Shown in pieces: positions 53,901-62,492 of a stretch of 64,000 nt of DNA. Source of the DNA: Sulfobacillus acidophilus DSM 10332 (GTDB lineage: Bacteria; Bacillota; Sulfobacillia; Sulfobacillales; Sulfobacillaceae); NCBI GenBank assembly GCA_000237975.1, contig CP003179.1, positions 1,798,001-1,862,000 of the forward strand, in the 5' to 3' direction. The notes below the pieces were generated by a model. The model saw nothing but the letters and a program-made list of their open reading frames with translations, did not search any database and had not been told where the DNA came from. The number at the start of each line of letters is the position of its first letter. Within the stretch, counting starts at the first letter, position 1. Both the position numbers and the translations under genes were made by a program.

Positions 53901-55122
53901 GAGTGGGCCGAATCAGGCGGTGAAAGGTATCCGTTATGCGTCCCTCTTCGACTCGCACCGCCCCTAACTCGATCACTTCGTGCGCCCACGGCGAGAGACC
54001 GGTGGTCTCCACGTCGACCACCACTAGCGGGATGCGGGGAAAGTCCGGCGCGTCCCCCGTCAAGGGGACGACTTCGGTATCGACCAGGTTTATTTCGATG
54101 CCGTAAACCGGTCGCACTCCGGTACTCTTTTCGAGACCTTCCAGCTCCGGATAGGTTTGCACGACTCCGTGATCCACGACCGCCAACGCCTTCATGCCGA
54201 GTAGGGCGGCCTGTTGAAAGAGCTCTTTGGGGCTGACCAATCCATCCATGGCGCTCATTTTCGTGTGCGCATGAAATTCAATCCGAGGTTCCCCTTTTTC
54301 CGGTAACGGGGGGTCGACCAGCCCACCGGATTTGACAACGATTACCCGCTCTTCGGTAAACTTATCGACGTCCCGCGTGCCGGCTACCTTAACCCAGCGT
54401 CCGACCGGCCATAAATCCTCCGGCAGCTTCGGACCTCCACGGCGTTCACTCCACTTTAGACGCACGGCACCGGTGTCGTCGGTGATTGTCCAGGTCGCAT
54501 GCTTAAGGCCCAATTGGCTTTGGCGGACCTCACGGGACAAGACGCGGCCGGTTACAATGACGTCGCCGGTCATCGGCAACTGCGATAATCGGAGGGGTTC
54601 TCCGGCGGGTATGCCGGACCCTATCGATTGCACAGGCTCCGGGCTGACGGCGATCGGGGCCGCCACCACCGGGGTCGGCGGTGGCGGGGGCAATTCGGCA
54701 ATGGCGGTTTCCAGATGCAATTCGCGGCCGAGGGCCCGCTGGACACGGGCCGTCCCCCCCCACTTTTCGAACAAATCCCAGGCTACCCGGTTCGGAAACC
54801 GAATACGCAGTCCGCCGGGAATGTCCGTCACGGCATCGGTGTCCAACAGCGTGACAAAACTGCCCCCCGACGTCTGAAAGAGTCGGATGAGCTTGTCCGC
54901 TAAGTGCTCAGCCGACTCGTGCGGCACGTCGAAAACGACGGGGGTCTGCCATTGGCGGGCTAAGACTTGACTTAATTCCTGAAGCCACGGTGCGTATGGG
55001 GGTGGGACAGGTCGTTCGAGCCATACGTGAATTCCGGTGGCTTCCCGTTTGACCAGGACGACCGGAATGTCACAGTCTAGCCAGCCTCGCTCTCGCATCC
55101 ATTGATGAAAACGGACCGGCAC
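50983..55122 (-). CDS. polC: DNA polymerase III alpha subunit, PolC type
   Basis: PolC is the replicative polymerase of low-GC Gram-positives, with built-in proofreading. The 1379-residue product has an OB domain (about 180-265), a PHP domain split by the exonuclease (EFHAHTKMSAMDG at about 282-294), a DnaQ-type exonuclease (VVVDVETTGL, Asp370 and Glu372; HNARFDMGFL; HRALADAEATG), a zinc-finger region (CPRCRYTD...CPHC) and the palm with PDIDLNFSG. The start is a GTG at 55122 with GAGGTG close by. It is slightly shorter than B. subtilis PolC (1437). Confidence 0.97.
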   Translation of the reverse strand: MPVRFHQWMRERGWLDCDIPVVLVKREATGIHVWLERPVPPPYAPWLQELSQVLARQWQTPVVFDVPHESAEHLADKLIRLFQTSGGSFVTLLDTDAVTDIPGGLRIRFPNRVAWDLFEKWGGTARVQRALGRELHLETAIAELPPPPPTPVVAAPIAVSPEPVQSIGSGIPAGEPLRLSQLPMTGDVIVTGRVLSREVRQSQLGLKHATWTITDDTGAVRLKWSERRGGPKLPEDLWPVGRWVKVAGTRDVDKFTEERVIVVKSGGLVDPPLPEKGEPRIEFHAHTKMSAMDGLVSPKELFQQAALLGMKALAVVDHGVVQTYPELEGLEKSTGVRPVYGIEINLVDTEVVPLTGDAPDFPRIPLVVVDVETTGLSPWAHEVIELGAVRVEEGRITDTFHRLIRPTRSVSVATTRITGIKAEELAEGVRPEEAWGAFFQWAEGAVLAAHNARFDMGFLRRAYQTYIRPDGPTTFPFAILDTLALARALVPGLKSYGLGPLTDYFRIPLSQHHRALADAEATGHLTIRLLTQLMEDVPHFQSGQALAVGYQVGRPIPAVVLVKSQPGIEALYRLVSESHLQYFHRVPRIPRNRLTAVREHLLIGSPFHGGEIAEALFRNADDHEREELGRFYDYWEVVAPGSAQTLMSEENLDGLDGVRHFIEQIIEWGQKAHKPVLAVSDVHYLRSSDSIYREILAQTAKGELHNRLDTLYLRTTEELLDEFAWLGPEIGRQLVIEEPEALLARIEPVKPVPSGLFSPKLPEAEEVVSQMPYIRARELYGDPLPDIVQKRLDKEVHAIVSNGFASIYYIAHRLVQKSLDDGYLVGSRGSVGSSLVATLLRITEVNPLPPHYRCPRCRYTDFEAGESYGSGYDLPPKLCPHCQTPLIGDGQDIPFETFLGFEGDKVPDIDLNFSGDYQPVIHRYTEELFGQGHVFRAGTIATVAEKTAFGLVKAWARENGRELTPAEIEWLASGITGVKRTTGQHPGGLMVVPADEDIHHFCPVQHPADDRTSDVITTHFDYHAIEGRLLKLDLLGHDDPTVIRMLQDLTGIAPQDIPFQDDKVMSLFREVSALGISAEEIATPVGSLGIPEFGTRFVRNMLVDTRPKTFAELIRISGLSHGTEVWTNNAQDLIRQQLANLSEVIATRDDIMLYLIQRGLEPKVAFGISESVRKGKGLKPDQIEVMKAHGVPDWYIESCGKISYLFPKAHAAAYVMMGWRIAWFKVYHPLAYYATYFSVRASDFAPDIVLGGIKAVNRALADIESKGNDASPKEKSLVIVLEVAREMLARGFHFYPIDLERSHATRFLLETDGLLMPFAALPGLGQNAAQHIIEARQEKPFLSIDDLRQRARLTKSVIDLLRQHGALDGLGETSQLGFF

Positions 55123-55159
55123 AATGTCACCTCATTCAGTCAGATCCCTTGTTGCAAGT

Positions 55160-55795
55160 TCAAATGCGGGGAATCTCTCGCAAGATCTCCCAATACATAC
55201 GCATACGAGCGGCAAATCCCTTGACCAAACCTAATTTCTCTTCCTTTACCACTTGGGTCACATCATGGAGCACCACGGACGTGGGGACCTTGCCCATCCG
55301 TTTGAGTTGCCGGTGCAGTTGCAATTCAACCCCGTATCCCGACATGTCCCAATGATCGAAGACCTCCAACAACTGCCGTCTAAGGGCACGTTGGCCGGAT
55401 AAAAACGGGGCTACCGCCTGAGCCCAGTCGGTCGATACCCGGCCACCTTCAAAAATCCCCACCGTCGCATCCGTTTCCCCGGCTTGAATGGGTTGAATGA
55501 GTTCTTGGACGTGCTCGACAGTGAGACCGACCAAATCGGCGTCCAAAAACACCACAATATCCCCCGTGGCGATGGACGCTCCGGCTTTCATGGCGGCGCC
55601 TTTGCCTTGATTGACTTCAAGTCGCAAGACACGGGCACCGAAACGCTGGGCCACAACCGCCGTGTCGTCCAGGGAACCGTCGTCGACGACGATGATTTCT
55701 TGGACCTCCGGTACCCGTTTCAGGACTTGTAAGACATTGCCGATATTTTGTGCCTCGTTATAGGCCGGCACGATGGCTGATATCCGGTCAGGCAC
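55160..55795 (-). CDS. Family 2 glycosyltransferase
   Basis: A 211-residue GT-A-fold transferase: VIVPAYNEAQNIGNVL-like opening (SAIVPAYNEAQNI), VVDDGSLDDT, the DAD-type motif FLDADLVGL near residue 85, and EVNQGKGAAMKAGAS. There are no membrane segments. The acceptor is not known; candidates include small glycosylated lipids or glucosylglycerate-type solutes. It starts with a GTG at 55795, between proS and polC, a position not occupied by such a gene in Bacillus. Confidence 0.85.
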   Translation of the reverse strand: MPDRISAIVPAYNEAQNIGNVLQVLKRVPEVQEIIVVDDGSLDDTAVVAQRFGARVLRLEVNQGKGAAMKAGASIATGDIVVFLDADLVGLTVEHVQELIQPIQAGETDATVGIFEGGRVSTDWAQAVAPFLSGQRALRRQLLEVFDHWDMSGYGVELQLHRQLKRMGKVPTSVVLHDVTQVVKEEKLGLVKGFAARMRMYWEILREIPRI

Positions 55796-55831
55796 ATGAC
55801 CACCCCTAGATACTACATGCGTGGAAGAGCC

Positions 55832-57262
55832 TTAATATGCACGAGCCAGCAACACCCGTTTGTCTGGTGGCTGTCCACAAACCACACAGTGGGAGCTTGT
55901 CGGCTGACTGCCGAGCGGAATACAGCGAATCGTCAACCCGGTTTCCGCTTTCAGCTGTTCTGCACAAGATTCTTTTGAACACCAGTCAGCCAAGAAAAAC
56001 CCTCGATATCCATATTCTTCCGTTTGCCGATAGGTTTCAATCACCCGCGTAGATTTTTCTCGAAATTCCACCGCTTGTTGATAGAGATTTCGCTGAATCG
56101 CGTCTAATTCCTGCCCCACCCGCGTCAGGATTTCGGTTTGCGCCACCGCGATTTTTTCGCCGGTATCACGGCGGACGAGCACCGCTTGCCCCTTGTCCAA
56201 ATCCCGGGGACCGAGTTCGATCCGTAAGGGCACTCCACGCATTTCCCAATCGTTAAATTTATATCCGGGAGTATGTTCGGGCCGATCATCCAATTTGACG
56301 CGGTAGGACGCGGCGAGCCGCTTCGCCAATTCGCCGGCGGCCGCCAATACCCGAGCCGTCTCTTGACCGCGCGCGATGGGCACGATGACCACTTGCAGGG
56401 GGGCTACTTTCGGCGGCAAGCGAAGCCCTTTATCATCACCATGAACCATGATGAGGCCGCCAATCATCCGGGTGGAACTGCCCCAACTCGTGGTCCAAGC
56501 ATATTTGCGTTGTCCGTCCTCGTCCAAAAATTGGATATCAAAAGCTTTGGCAAAATTTTGCCCCAAAAAATGGGACGTGGCAATTTGCAACGCCCGCCCG
56601 TCGCCCATCAGGGCTTCTAACGTATAGGTCTCCACCGCACCGGCGAACCGCTCGCCTGCGCTTTTTACCCCTTGGATCACGGGAATGGCCAACCAATCTT
56701 CCATAATTTCCCGGTAAATGGCCAACTGTTGACGCGTTTCCTGTTCCGCTTCTTCGGCCGTGCGATGCACGGTGTGGCCTTCTTGCCATAAAAATTCGGT
56801 GGTGCGTAAAAAGGGTCGGGTAGCTTTTTCCCATCGCACCACATTGGCCCATTGATTCAGCAAGAGCGGCAGATCACGATAGGATTGGACCCATTTGGAA
56901 TACATGGCACCGATGATGGTCTCCGACGTCGGGCGGACGGCCAAGCGTTCGGCCAGGGTTTCCTGACCGCCTTGGGTCACCCACGCCACTTCGGCGGAAA
57001 ACCCTTCGATGTGTTGGGCTTCCTTGAGTAAGAGACTCTCGGGAATCAAAAGCGGAAAATATGCGTTTTCGTGTCCGGTTTCCCGAAATCGACGATCCAA
57101 GGCTTGCTGAATAAATTCCCAGATACGATAGCCGTAGGGTTTGATCACCATAAACCCCTTCATGGGGGCATAATCCACCATATCGGCCTTCCGGATGACG
57201 TCGACGTACCACTGGGAAAAATCTTGCGATTTAGGGGTGATTTCCTTGAGCACGTTGTCCAA
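55832..57262 (-). CDS. proS: Prolyl-tRNA synthetase, archaeal/eukaryotic-type
   Basis: ProRS charges tRNA-Pro. This about 476-residue enzyme is the short type 3 form: ITPKSQDFSQWYVDVIRKA opening, RPTSETIIGAMYSKW, RWEKATRPFLRTTEFLWQEGHT (motif 2 region), TTSWGSSTRMIGGLIMVHGDDKGLRLPP, and a C-terminal zinc domain with four cysteines (WCSKESC...HCVVC). The bacterial form, about 570 residues with an inserted editing domain, is normally in this operon slot. The likely start is TTG at 57262 with AGGAGG nine bases before it, inside the end of ispG; GTG starts at 57280 and 57253 are possible. Confidence 0.94.
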   Translation of the reverse strand: MDNVLKEITPKSQDFSQWYVDVIRKADMVDYAPMKGFMVIKPYGYRIWEFIQQALDRRFRETGHENAYFPLLIPESLLLKEAQHIEGFSAEVAWVTQGGQETLAERLAVRPTSETIIGAMYSKWVQSYRDLPLLLNQWANVVRWEKATRPFLRTTEFLWQEGHTVHRTAEEAEQETRQQLAIYREIMEDWLAIPVIQGVKSAGERFAGAVETYTLEALMGDGRALQIATSHFLGQNFAKAFDIQFLDEDGQRKYAWTTSWGSSTRMIGGLIMVHGDDKGLRLPPKVAPLQVVIVPIARGQETARVLAAAGELAKRLAASYRVKLDDRPEHTPGYKFNDWEMRGVPLRIELGPRDLDKGQAVLVRRDTGEKIAVAQTEILTRVGQELDAIQRNLYQQAVEFREKSTRVIETYRQTEEYGYRGFFLADWCSKESCAEQLKAETGLTIRCIPLGSQPTSSHCVVCGQPPDKRVLLARAY

Positions 57263-58313
57263 CCGTGCGTGCCTCCTCACGAGCCGACTGAATTTCCTTC
57301 CAGAGTTCTTCGACCATGTCCTCTTGTTCTACCCGACGGACAATCTCACCATGTCGGAAAATAAGGCCCATATTCTTGCCGCCCGCCAGCCCCACGTCCG
57401 CTTCGCGCGCTTCGCCGGGACCATTGACGGCACAGCCCATAATCGCGACATGCAGGGGTTCTGCAACCGTCGCCAGGCGCCGTTCGAGCTCGTTAACCAC
57501 CGGCCACATATCGAACTGCAACCGGCCACAGGTGGGACAGGCCACAATATCCGCTCCCCGCTGCCGAAGGCCGAGGCTTTTCAGAATTTGCCAGGCCACT
57601 CGAATCTCTTCTTCACCCGGCGCCGTCAACGAGACCCGGATGGTGTCACCGATGCCTTCGGCTAACAGGGCGCCAATGCCGATGGCCGATTTGATGGTGC
57701 CTTGAAACACGGTGCCGGCCTCCGTTACCCCGAGATGCAACGGATAGGGATGACGGGCGGCCATTAACCGATAGGCTTGTAGCATGGTCGGAACATCCGA
57801 GGCTTTAAGCGATATTACGATATCGTCAAAGTCGAGATCATTCAAGATTTGGATATGCTTTTCGGCCGATGCCACCATCGCCTCCGCGGTGCGGCCATAG
57901 TCTTGTAACATCCCTTTTTCAATCGACCCGGAATTCACCCCGATCCGAATGGGAATGCCGCGTTCTTTAGCGGCCTTGACCACTTGTTCGACCCGATCGC
58001 GTCCGCCGATATTGCCCGGGTTTAAACGAAGTTTGTCGATACCTTGCCGGATCACTTCGAGGGCCAGCCGATAATCAAAGTGAATGTCGGCCACCACCGG
58101 GATCGGCGATTGACGCACAATGGTGCCGACCGCTTGGGCCGCTTCCATATCGGGCACGGCGACCCGTACGATTTCGCAGCCGACGTCGGCGTACCGGCGA
58201 ATCTCCTCCACAGTCGCCTGGACGTCGCGCGTATCGGTTTTCGTCATGCCCTGGACCACGACGGGAGCACCACCGCCGATTTGCAGATCGCGTACCTTAA
58301 CCGCCTTCGACAT
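57231..58313 (-). CDS. ispG: 4-hydroxy-3-methylbut-2-en-1-yl diphosphate synthase
   Basis: IspG (GcpE) is the iron-sulfur enzyme of the non-mevalonate (MEP) isoprenoid pathway that makes HMBPP. The 360-residue product has the N-terminal TIM-barrel (VVVQGMTKTDTRDVQATVEEI; RLNPGNIG) and the C-terminal [4Fe-4S] domain with CPTCGR and MGCAVNGPGEA providing the cluster cysteines. It shares the operon with dxr, the first committed step of the same pathway. A small perfect hairpin lies just before the AAGGAGG site of this gene. Confidence 0.96.
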   Translation of the reverse strand: MSKAVKVRDLQIGGGAPVVVQGMTKTDTRDVQATVEEIRRYADVGCEIVRVAVPDMEAAQAVGTIVRQSPIPVVADIHFDYRLALEVIRQGIDKLRLNPGNIGGRDRVEQVVKAAKERGIPIRIGVNSGSIEKGMLQDYGRTAEAMVASAEKHIQILNDLDFDDIVISLKASDVPTMLQAYRLMAARHPYPLHLGVTEAGTVFQGTIKSAIGIGALLAEGIGDTIRVSLTAPGEEEIRVAWQILKSLGLRQRGADIVACPTCGRLQFDMWPVVNELERRLATVAEPLHVAIMGCAVNGPGEAREADVGLAGGKNMGLIFRHGEIVRRVEQEDMVEELWKEIQSAREEARTVGQRAQGNHP

Positions 58314-58332
58314 AGCGTCCTCCTTGAATTCC

Positions 58333-58349
58333 CGGGACCTTGGGTCCCG
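58333..58349 (-). other. Inverted repeat in the ispG leader
   Basis: CGGGACC and GGTCCCG make a perfect 7-base stem with a 3-base loop, eight bases upstream of the ispG ribosome site (AAGGAGG) in the 86-base rseP-ispG gap. It lacks a T-run, so it is not an intrinsic terminator. It could stabilise the mRNA end or be a protein-binding site. Confidence 0.4.
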
Positions 58350-58399
58350 TTCGGGGTACTGCCTTCATCTTACACCTTTTGCCGCACATCGGCAGGCAC

Positions 58400-59425
58400 C
58401 TATCCTAAGTGTAAATAATGCACCAAGTCGTGATAGGTGACAAACATCACGAAGAGCAATAAAAGCGCCATTCCCACCAAATGAATCATGCTTTCCCGCT
58501 CGGGGTCCATGGCTTTTCGGCGGACCCCTTCCAAACCCAACAAAAAGAGGCGGCTGCCGTCCAGAACCGGAACCGGCAAAATGTTAAATAGGCCGAGGTT
58601 GGCCGAGAGCCCGGCCGCCAGCAACACCAAGTACGGTAGGCCTTCCCGGGCGGCTTGGCCGACTAACACGGCAATTCCGACCGGTCCCGTGATATCGAAA
58701 CGACTATGTCCGGTCACGAGAGACGCCAACGCCCGAAACCAGGCCCCGGTGAGTTGCACCGTTTGGCTGACGCCGGCCTTCAACGCCATCCACAAAGGTT
58801 CGTGAATCAGGCGGGTAGCGGGTTCGATGCCGATAAGATAGGCTTTTTGGGTGGGATCCCATCTTCCGCGGACGAAAAATCGGCGAATCGCTTGCCCCCG
58901 CTTGACCGTAATCTCCATCACATGGCGTGCGTGTTGCCGGATTAATTGATCGAGTTGGCTCCAGTTTTGCACCGGGTGCCCATCGACCGCGATAATCTGG
59001 TCGCCTGGGCGGATGCCGGCCGCCTGCGCGGGATAATGGGCTAACGTATGCGCCACCATCGTGGTGGCAACCGGAATGCCGACCGGTCCGAACAACAGCG
59101 CGTATAAGAGCGCAGCCAGCAACAGGTTCATCACCGGACCGGCGAAAATCACCACGAAGCGTTGCCACAACGGTCGGTTCGGATAATCGCGGGGATCGTC
59201 ACTGGGCTTTCCCTCCATGCCGGCCAGACGCACGTACCCCCCCAAGGGAATCAAGCGGACGGCATATAACGTTTCCGGACCCCGAATCCGCAGCATGGAC
59301 GGGCCAAACCCCAGGGAATACTCTTCAACACGCATGCCGAGTAGTTTAGCCATAATGAAGTGGCCCAGTTCATGAACCGCCACGAGAACCCCAAATACCA
59401 CAATCCACGCGATTATCGTCGTCAT
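58400..59425 (-). CDS. rseP: Site-2 metalloprotease RseP/RasP
   Basis: An intramembrane zinc protease that cleaves membrane-bound regulators such as anti-sigma factors. From the ATG at 59425 the product is 341 residues, with HELGH (18-22) in the first membrane segment, a PDZ domain in the middle (GIRPGDQIIAVDGHPVQNWSQL) and the LDG motif late in the protein (NILPVPVLDGSRL). The open frame runs 71 codons further upstream within dxr, but AAAGGAGG marks the ATG. It lies between dxr and ispG, as in many Firmicutes. Confidence 0.95.
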   Translation of the reverse strand: MTTIIAWIVVFGVLVAVHELGHFIMAKLLGMRVEEYSLGFGPSMLRIRGPETLYAVRLIPLGGYVRLAGMEGKPSDDPRDYPNRPLWQRFVVIFAGPVMNLLLAALLYALLFGPVGIPVATTMVAHTLAHYPAQAAGIRPGDQIIAVDGHPVQNWSQLDQLIRQHARHVMEITVKRGQAIRRFFVRGRWDPTQKAYLIGIEPATRLIHEPLWMALKAGVSQTVQLTGAWFRALASLVTGHSRFDITGPVGIAVLVGQAAREGLPYLVLLAAGLSANLGLFNILPVPVLDGSRLFLLGLEGVRRKAMDPERESMIHLVGMALLLLFVMFVTYHDLVHYLHLG

Positions 59426-59438
59426 CGGGCGCCTCCTT

Positions 59439-60605
59439 TCAGGGTGTACGGGCCCTTTCGTGAATCCAGGCGGCCGCCGTTTGCCGTGCCCATCGGTCGG
59501 TCGCGAGAATGTCTTCGAGGGTGGTGGCGGGCCGGGTATCGGAAAACACCGAGAGGGTATGTTCCACCACGCGGGAAATGTCCAAAAAGGCGATGTCCCG
59601 GGCGAGAAACGCGGCCACGGCCTCTTCGTTGGCGGCATTAAGGACCGCCGGGTAGAGGCCTCCTGCGATGCCGGCCTGCCGGGCCAACCGAAGGGCCGGG
59701 AATGCCTCCTCGTCCGGCGGCATAAACGTCAGCGGACGGTCCGTCAGCGATAATGGGGCGCCACTTAAAGGCCAGCGGTCAGGCCAACTCAGTGCCACTT
59801 GAATCGGCACCCGCATATCGGGCCAACCGAGCTGGGCCAGAGTGGCACCGTCCACAAACTCCACTAACGAATGGATGACGCTTTCCGGGTGGACCACGAC
59901 ATCAATTTGGTCGAAAGGTGTGTTGAAAAGATGGTGGGCTTCGATTATTTCAAGCCCTTTATTCATTAAAGTCGCCGAGTCCACGGTAATCTTCGGCCCC
60001 ATTCGCCAATTGGGATGGGCCAACGCCTGTTCCACCGTCACGTGGCGGAGCTGTTCGCGCGTCATCCCCCGAAAGGGTCCCCCCGAACAGGTTAAGATAA
60101 TGCGCCGTACCGGTTGGTCTAACCCAAGACATTGGAAAATGGCGGAATGTTCGCTGTCGACGGGAACCAAGGGCGCAGCGTGGGCCGCGGCCACCCCCTT
60201 TACCAAGTCGCCGGCCGCCACCAACGTCTCCTTGTTGGCCAGCAACACGGTCATGCCTCGCTCTAATGCGGCTAAGGTCGGACGCAGCCCCGAAAAACCG
60301 CTCATCGCCGCCAGCACCGTCGTGGCCGACGATTCATGAATTGTTTCTACGACCTCTTCCATTCCGGTGATTAACCGATAGGGCCGATCCGGCGCGAATT
60401 GGCGCAGCCGGTCGGCTGCGGCCGGATCGGTCAGCCCGACCCAACGGGCGTCAAATGCCAGGGCAAAGTCGTGGACGGCCTCAAAGCGCGACCGGGCCAC
60501 AAGCCCCTCCACTTGAATTTTGTCCCGGTGTTCTTCCAGCACCGCCCGGGCGTTTTGACCAATCGACCCGGTAGCTCCTAAAATGATGAGGCGAATAGGT
60601 GCCAT
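59439..60605 (-). CDS. dxr: 1-deoxy-D-xylulose-5-phosphate reductoisomerase
   Basis: Dxr converts DXP to MEP, the committed step of the non-mevalonate isoprenoid pathway. From the ATG at 60605 the product is 388 residues: NADPH motif GATGSIG (10-16), LLANKETLVAAGDLV, PVDSEHSAIFQCL, SGGPFRG and MGPKITVDSATLMNKGLEIIEAHHLF. The open frame is 18 codons longer, but AAAGGAGGCTAT precedes the ATG. It is followed after 13 bases by rseP. Confidence 0.96.
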   Translation of the reverse strand: MAPIRLIILGATGSIGQNARAVLEEHRDKIQVEGLVARSRFEAVHDFALAFDARWVGLTDPAAADRLRQFAPDRPYRLITGMEEVVETIHESSATTVLAAMSGFSGLRPTLAALERGMTVLLANKETLVAAGDLVKGVAAAHAAPLVPVDSEHSAIFQCLGLDQPVRRIILTCSGGPFRGMTREQLRHVTVEQALAHPNWRMGPKITVDSATLMNKGLEIIEAHHLFNTPFDQIDVVVHPESVIHSLVEFVDGATLAQLGWPDMRVPIQVALSWPDRWPLSGAPLSLTDRPLTFMPPDEEAFPALRLARQAGIAGGLYPAVLNAANEEAVAAFLARDIAFLDISRVVEHTLSVFSDTRPATTLEDILATDRWARQTAAAWIHERARTP

Positions 60606-60627
60606 ATAGCCTCCTTTGTTCTGGGCG

Positions 60628-61680
60628 TCAATGCGTCGGCCGAGTGGGCGTCGTCGCATGGCGGCTTTGGGACATGGCCTTTAGTCCGATGGCGGTCACC
60701 GGTCCCACAACGAATCCGGCTGCTCCAAACATTTTAACCCCGACGTACAGGGAAAATAATACCACGAGTGGATGAAGCCCCGTGATCCCCCCTACCAGGC
60801 GCGGTTCCACCGTCTGCCGGAGCGTCACGACCCCCAGTAACACCAATAAAAGGCGCACGGCCAGTCCGGCGTGGCCGGTCACTAACGCCAGGCCGGACCA
60901 GGGGACAATGACGGCCGTGGGGCCTAAAAACGGGACGAGATCCAAGAGTCCGGCCACGAGCCCGATTAACACGGCATAGGGTGCCCGAATCAGCATCAAG
61001 CCGAGGGTGGTCGCGGTCGTGCTGAGAGCCACTAAGGCAAGTTGTGCCCGTAAAAAGCCGAAAAGGCCCCGAACCGTCGCTTCAATCGCCGGGCTCAACC
61101 GGGCTTCCAATGACCGCGGCAATAGGCGTCGCCACGCTTTCGCCAACCGGTGACGGTCGCGCAGCATAAAAAACGTGGCGAGGGCGGTGATTCCGACCAT
61201 GAGGGCGACATCCGGCACTTGTAACAACCCCGTCAATACACGGTGAATAATCGTCGTCAAGCCGCGATAAAGGGCGTGGAGCTCATTATTCAGAACGCCC
61301 GGCCGGAGTCCTAGCTCATTGCGGAGATCCGTCCAGCGCTGAATATACTTGTCAACATCCTCTTGCCCCTGGACCCAATAGCGGGGCAAATCCCGGCTGA
61401 GTTCGACGAGTTCGGTGAGCAACAACGTCAAGACGGAGGCTACCAAACCGAGGCCGGTAACGAACACCCCCAATACGGCCACCAAACTGGCATACGTCCG
61501 GGATAGCCCATGTCGGGCCAACCCCCGAACGACCGGTTCCAGCGCCAGCGCCAATACCGCCGCAATCAGGAACGGAATCAGGTAACCGGCACACCACCGC
61601 CAAAAGCCATAAATCAGGCCGACCAAGAACCCCCACCCGGTCAACCGCATAAACCAGGCTTGCACATCGTTTTTGGGCAT
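60628..61680 (-). CDS. AI-2E-family transporter / YtvI-like membrane protein
   Basis: A 350-residue membrane protein with about seven to eight hydrophobic segments. An initial pair (about 15-45), a helical stretch (about 95-150, ELSRDLPRYWVQGQEDVDKYIQRW) and a C-terminal bundle with PFLGPTAVIVPW and GAAGFVVGPVTAIGLKAM match the AI-2E/PerM family. Members include sporulation protein YtvI and Na+/H+ antiporters; the substrate cannot be read. GGGGTG precedes the ATG. Its place between cdsA and dxr is not standard in Bacillus. Confidence 0.85.
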   Translation of the reverse strand: MPKNDVQAWFMRLTGWGFLVGLIYGFWRWCAGYLIPFLIAAVLALALEPVVRGLARHGLSRTYASLVAVLGVFVTGLGLVASVLTLLLTELVELSRDLPRYWVQGQEDVDKYIQRWTDLRNELGLRPGVLNNELHALYRGLTTIIHRVLTGLLQVPDVALMVGITALATFFMLRDRHRLAKAWRRLLPRSLEARLSPAIEATVRGLFGFLRAQLALVALSTTATTLGLMLIRAPYAVLIGLVAGLLDLVPFLGPTAVIVPWSGLALVTGHAGLAVRLLLVLLGVVTLRQTVEPRLVGGITGLHPLVVLFSLYVGVKMFGAAGFVVGPVTAIGLKAMSQSRHATTPTRPTH

Positions 61681-61694
61681 AAGGCACCCCGGTA

Positions 61695-62492
61695 CTAGCT
61701 TATGCCCAAGCTCCTGAGGAAATAATAGGCAAGCGGTAAGGCCAATAAAACCGAGTCAAACCGATCAAGAAAGCCACCGTGACCCGGCAAAAGCCCTCCC
61801 GAATCTTTGACCCCCGTATATCGCTTAAATTGCGATTCCAATAAATCGCCAATCTGGCCACTGACACTAATCACCGCCCCAAAGAGCGCACCTTGCCACT
61901 CCCCGAGGCCAAGCCAACCGGATAGCAACACCCCGGCCACCATGGCCGAAAAAAATCCGGATAACGTACCCACCCAGGTTTTGCCGGGACTGACGTGAGG
62001 CAATAATTTCCGCCGGCCAAACTTGCGACCCATGAAAAATGCCATCGCATCGGTAATCCAGATGACCACAAAAAAACCAAACGTTAATCGCCGACCATGG
62101 TCGAGCGTACGCAACAGCAGCAAAAAGCTTAGTAACACCCCGACATAAAGACTGGCCCAAGTTGTGGTCATGGCGCCTTCGAAACTGTTGGCCTCCCGCC
62201 CTAGTACCACCGCCGCCAGAACGGTGGCGGTCAATCCCGCCACGAGTACCGGTAATAAGGGCCAATGGGCCGCTTGGGCAAAAATGGCAGCCCAAGCCCA
62301 GAGGGCGCCAATGCGGGGAAAAAAGACCAAGGTACGGCTTCGGAACATATGGTCCATCTCATAAATCCCGACGGTCGACAAAATGGCGGTGGCGATGGCG
62401 AGCACCCAACCTCCCCAATAAATGAGCGCCAACATAATGGGAATTCCGATAGCCGCCGTAATTACCCGGCGCTTTAACACGTTAGTTGCCAT
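61695..62492 (-). CDS. cdsA: Phosphatidate cytidylyltransferase
   Basis: CdsA makes CDP-diacylglycerol from phosphatidic acid and CTP, the entry point to membrane phospholipids. The 265-residue, multi-pass protein ends with the CDP-diglyceride synthase signature: SQFKRYTGVKDSGGLLPGHG followed by GFLDRFDS, with the metal-binding Asp residues. The SPGKTWVGTLSG segment is also typical. The ATG at 62492 overlaps the uppS end by 11 bases. uppS-cdsA-dxr is a conserved order. Confidence 0.96.
   Translation of the reverse strand: MATNVLKRRVITAAIGIPIMLALIYWGGWVLAIATAILSTVGIYEMDHMFRSRTLVFFPRIGALWAWAAIFAQAAHWPLLPVLVAGLTATVLAAVVLGREANSFEGAMTTTWASLYVGVLLSFLLLLRTLDHGRRLTFGFFVVIWITDAMAFFMGRKFGRRKLLPHVSPGKTWVGTLSGFFSAMVAGVLLSGWLGLGEWQGALFGAVISVSGQIGDLLESQFKRYTGVKDSGGLLPGHGGFLDRFDSVLLALPLAYYFLRSLGIS

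Noticed and set aside
55796-57300. T-box leader for proS or asnS
   Set aside because: Both genes start inside or within a few bases of upstream genes and no T-box sequence (GGTGGNACCGCG-like) is present.
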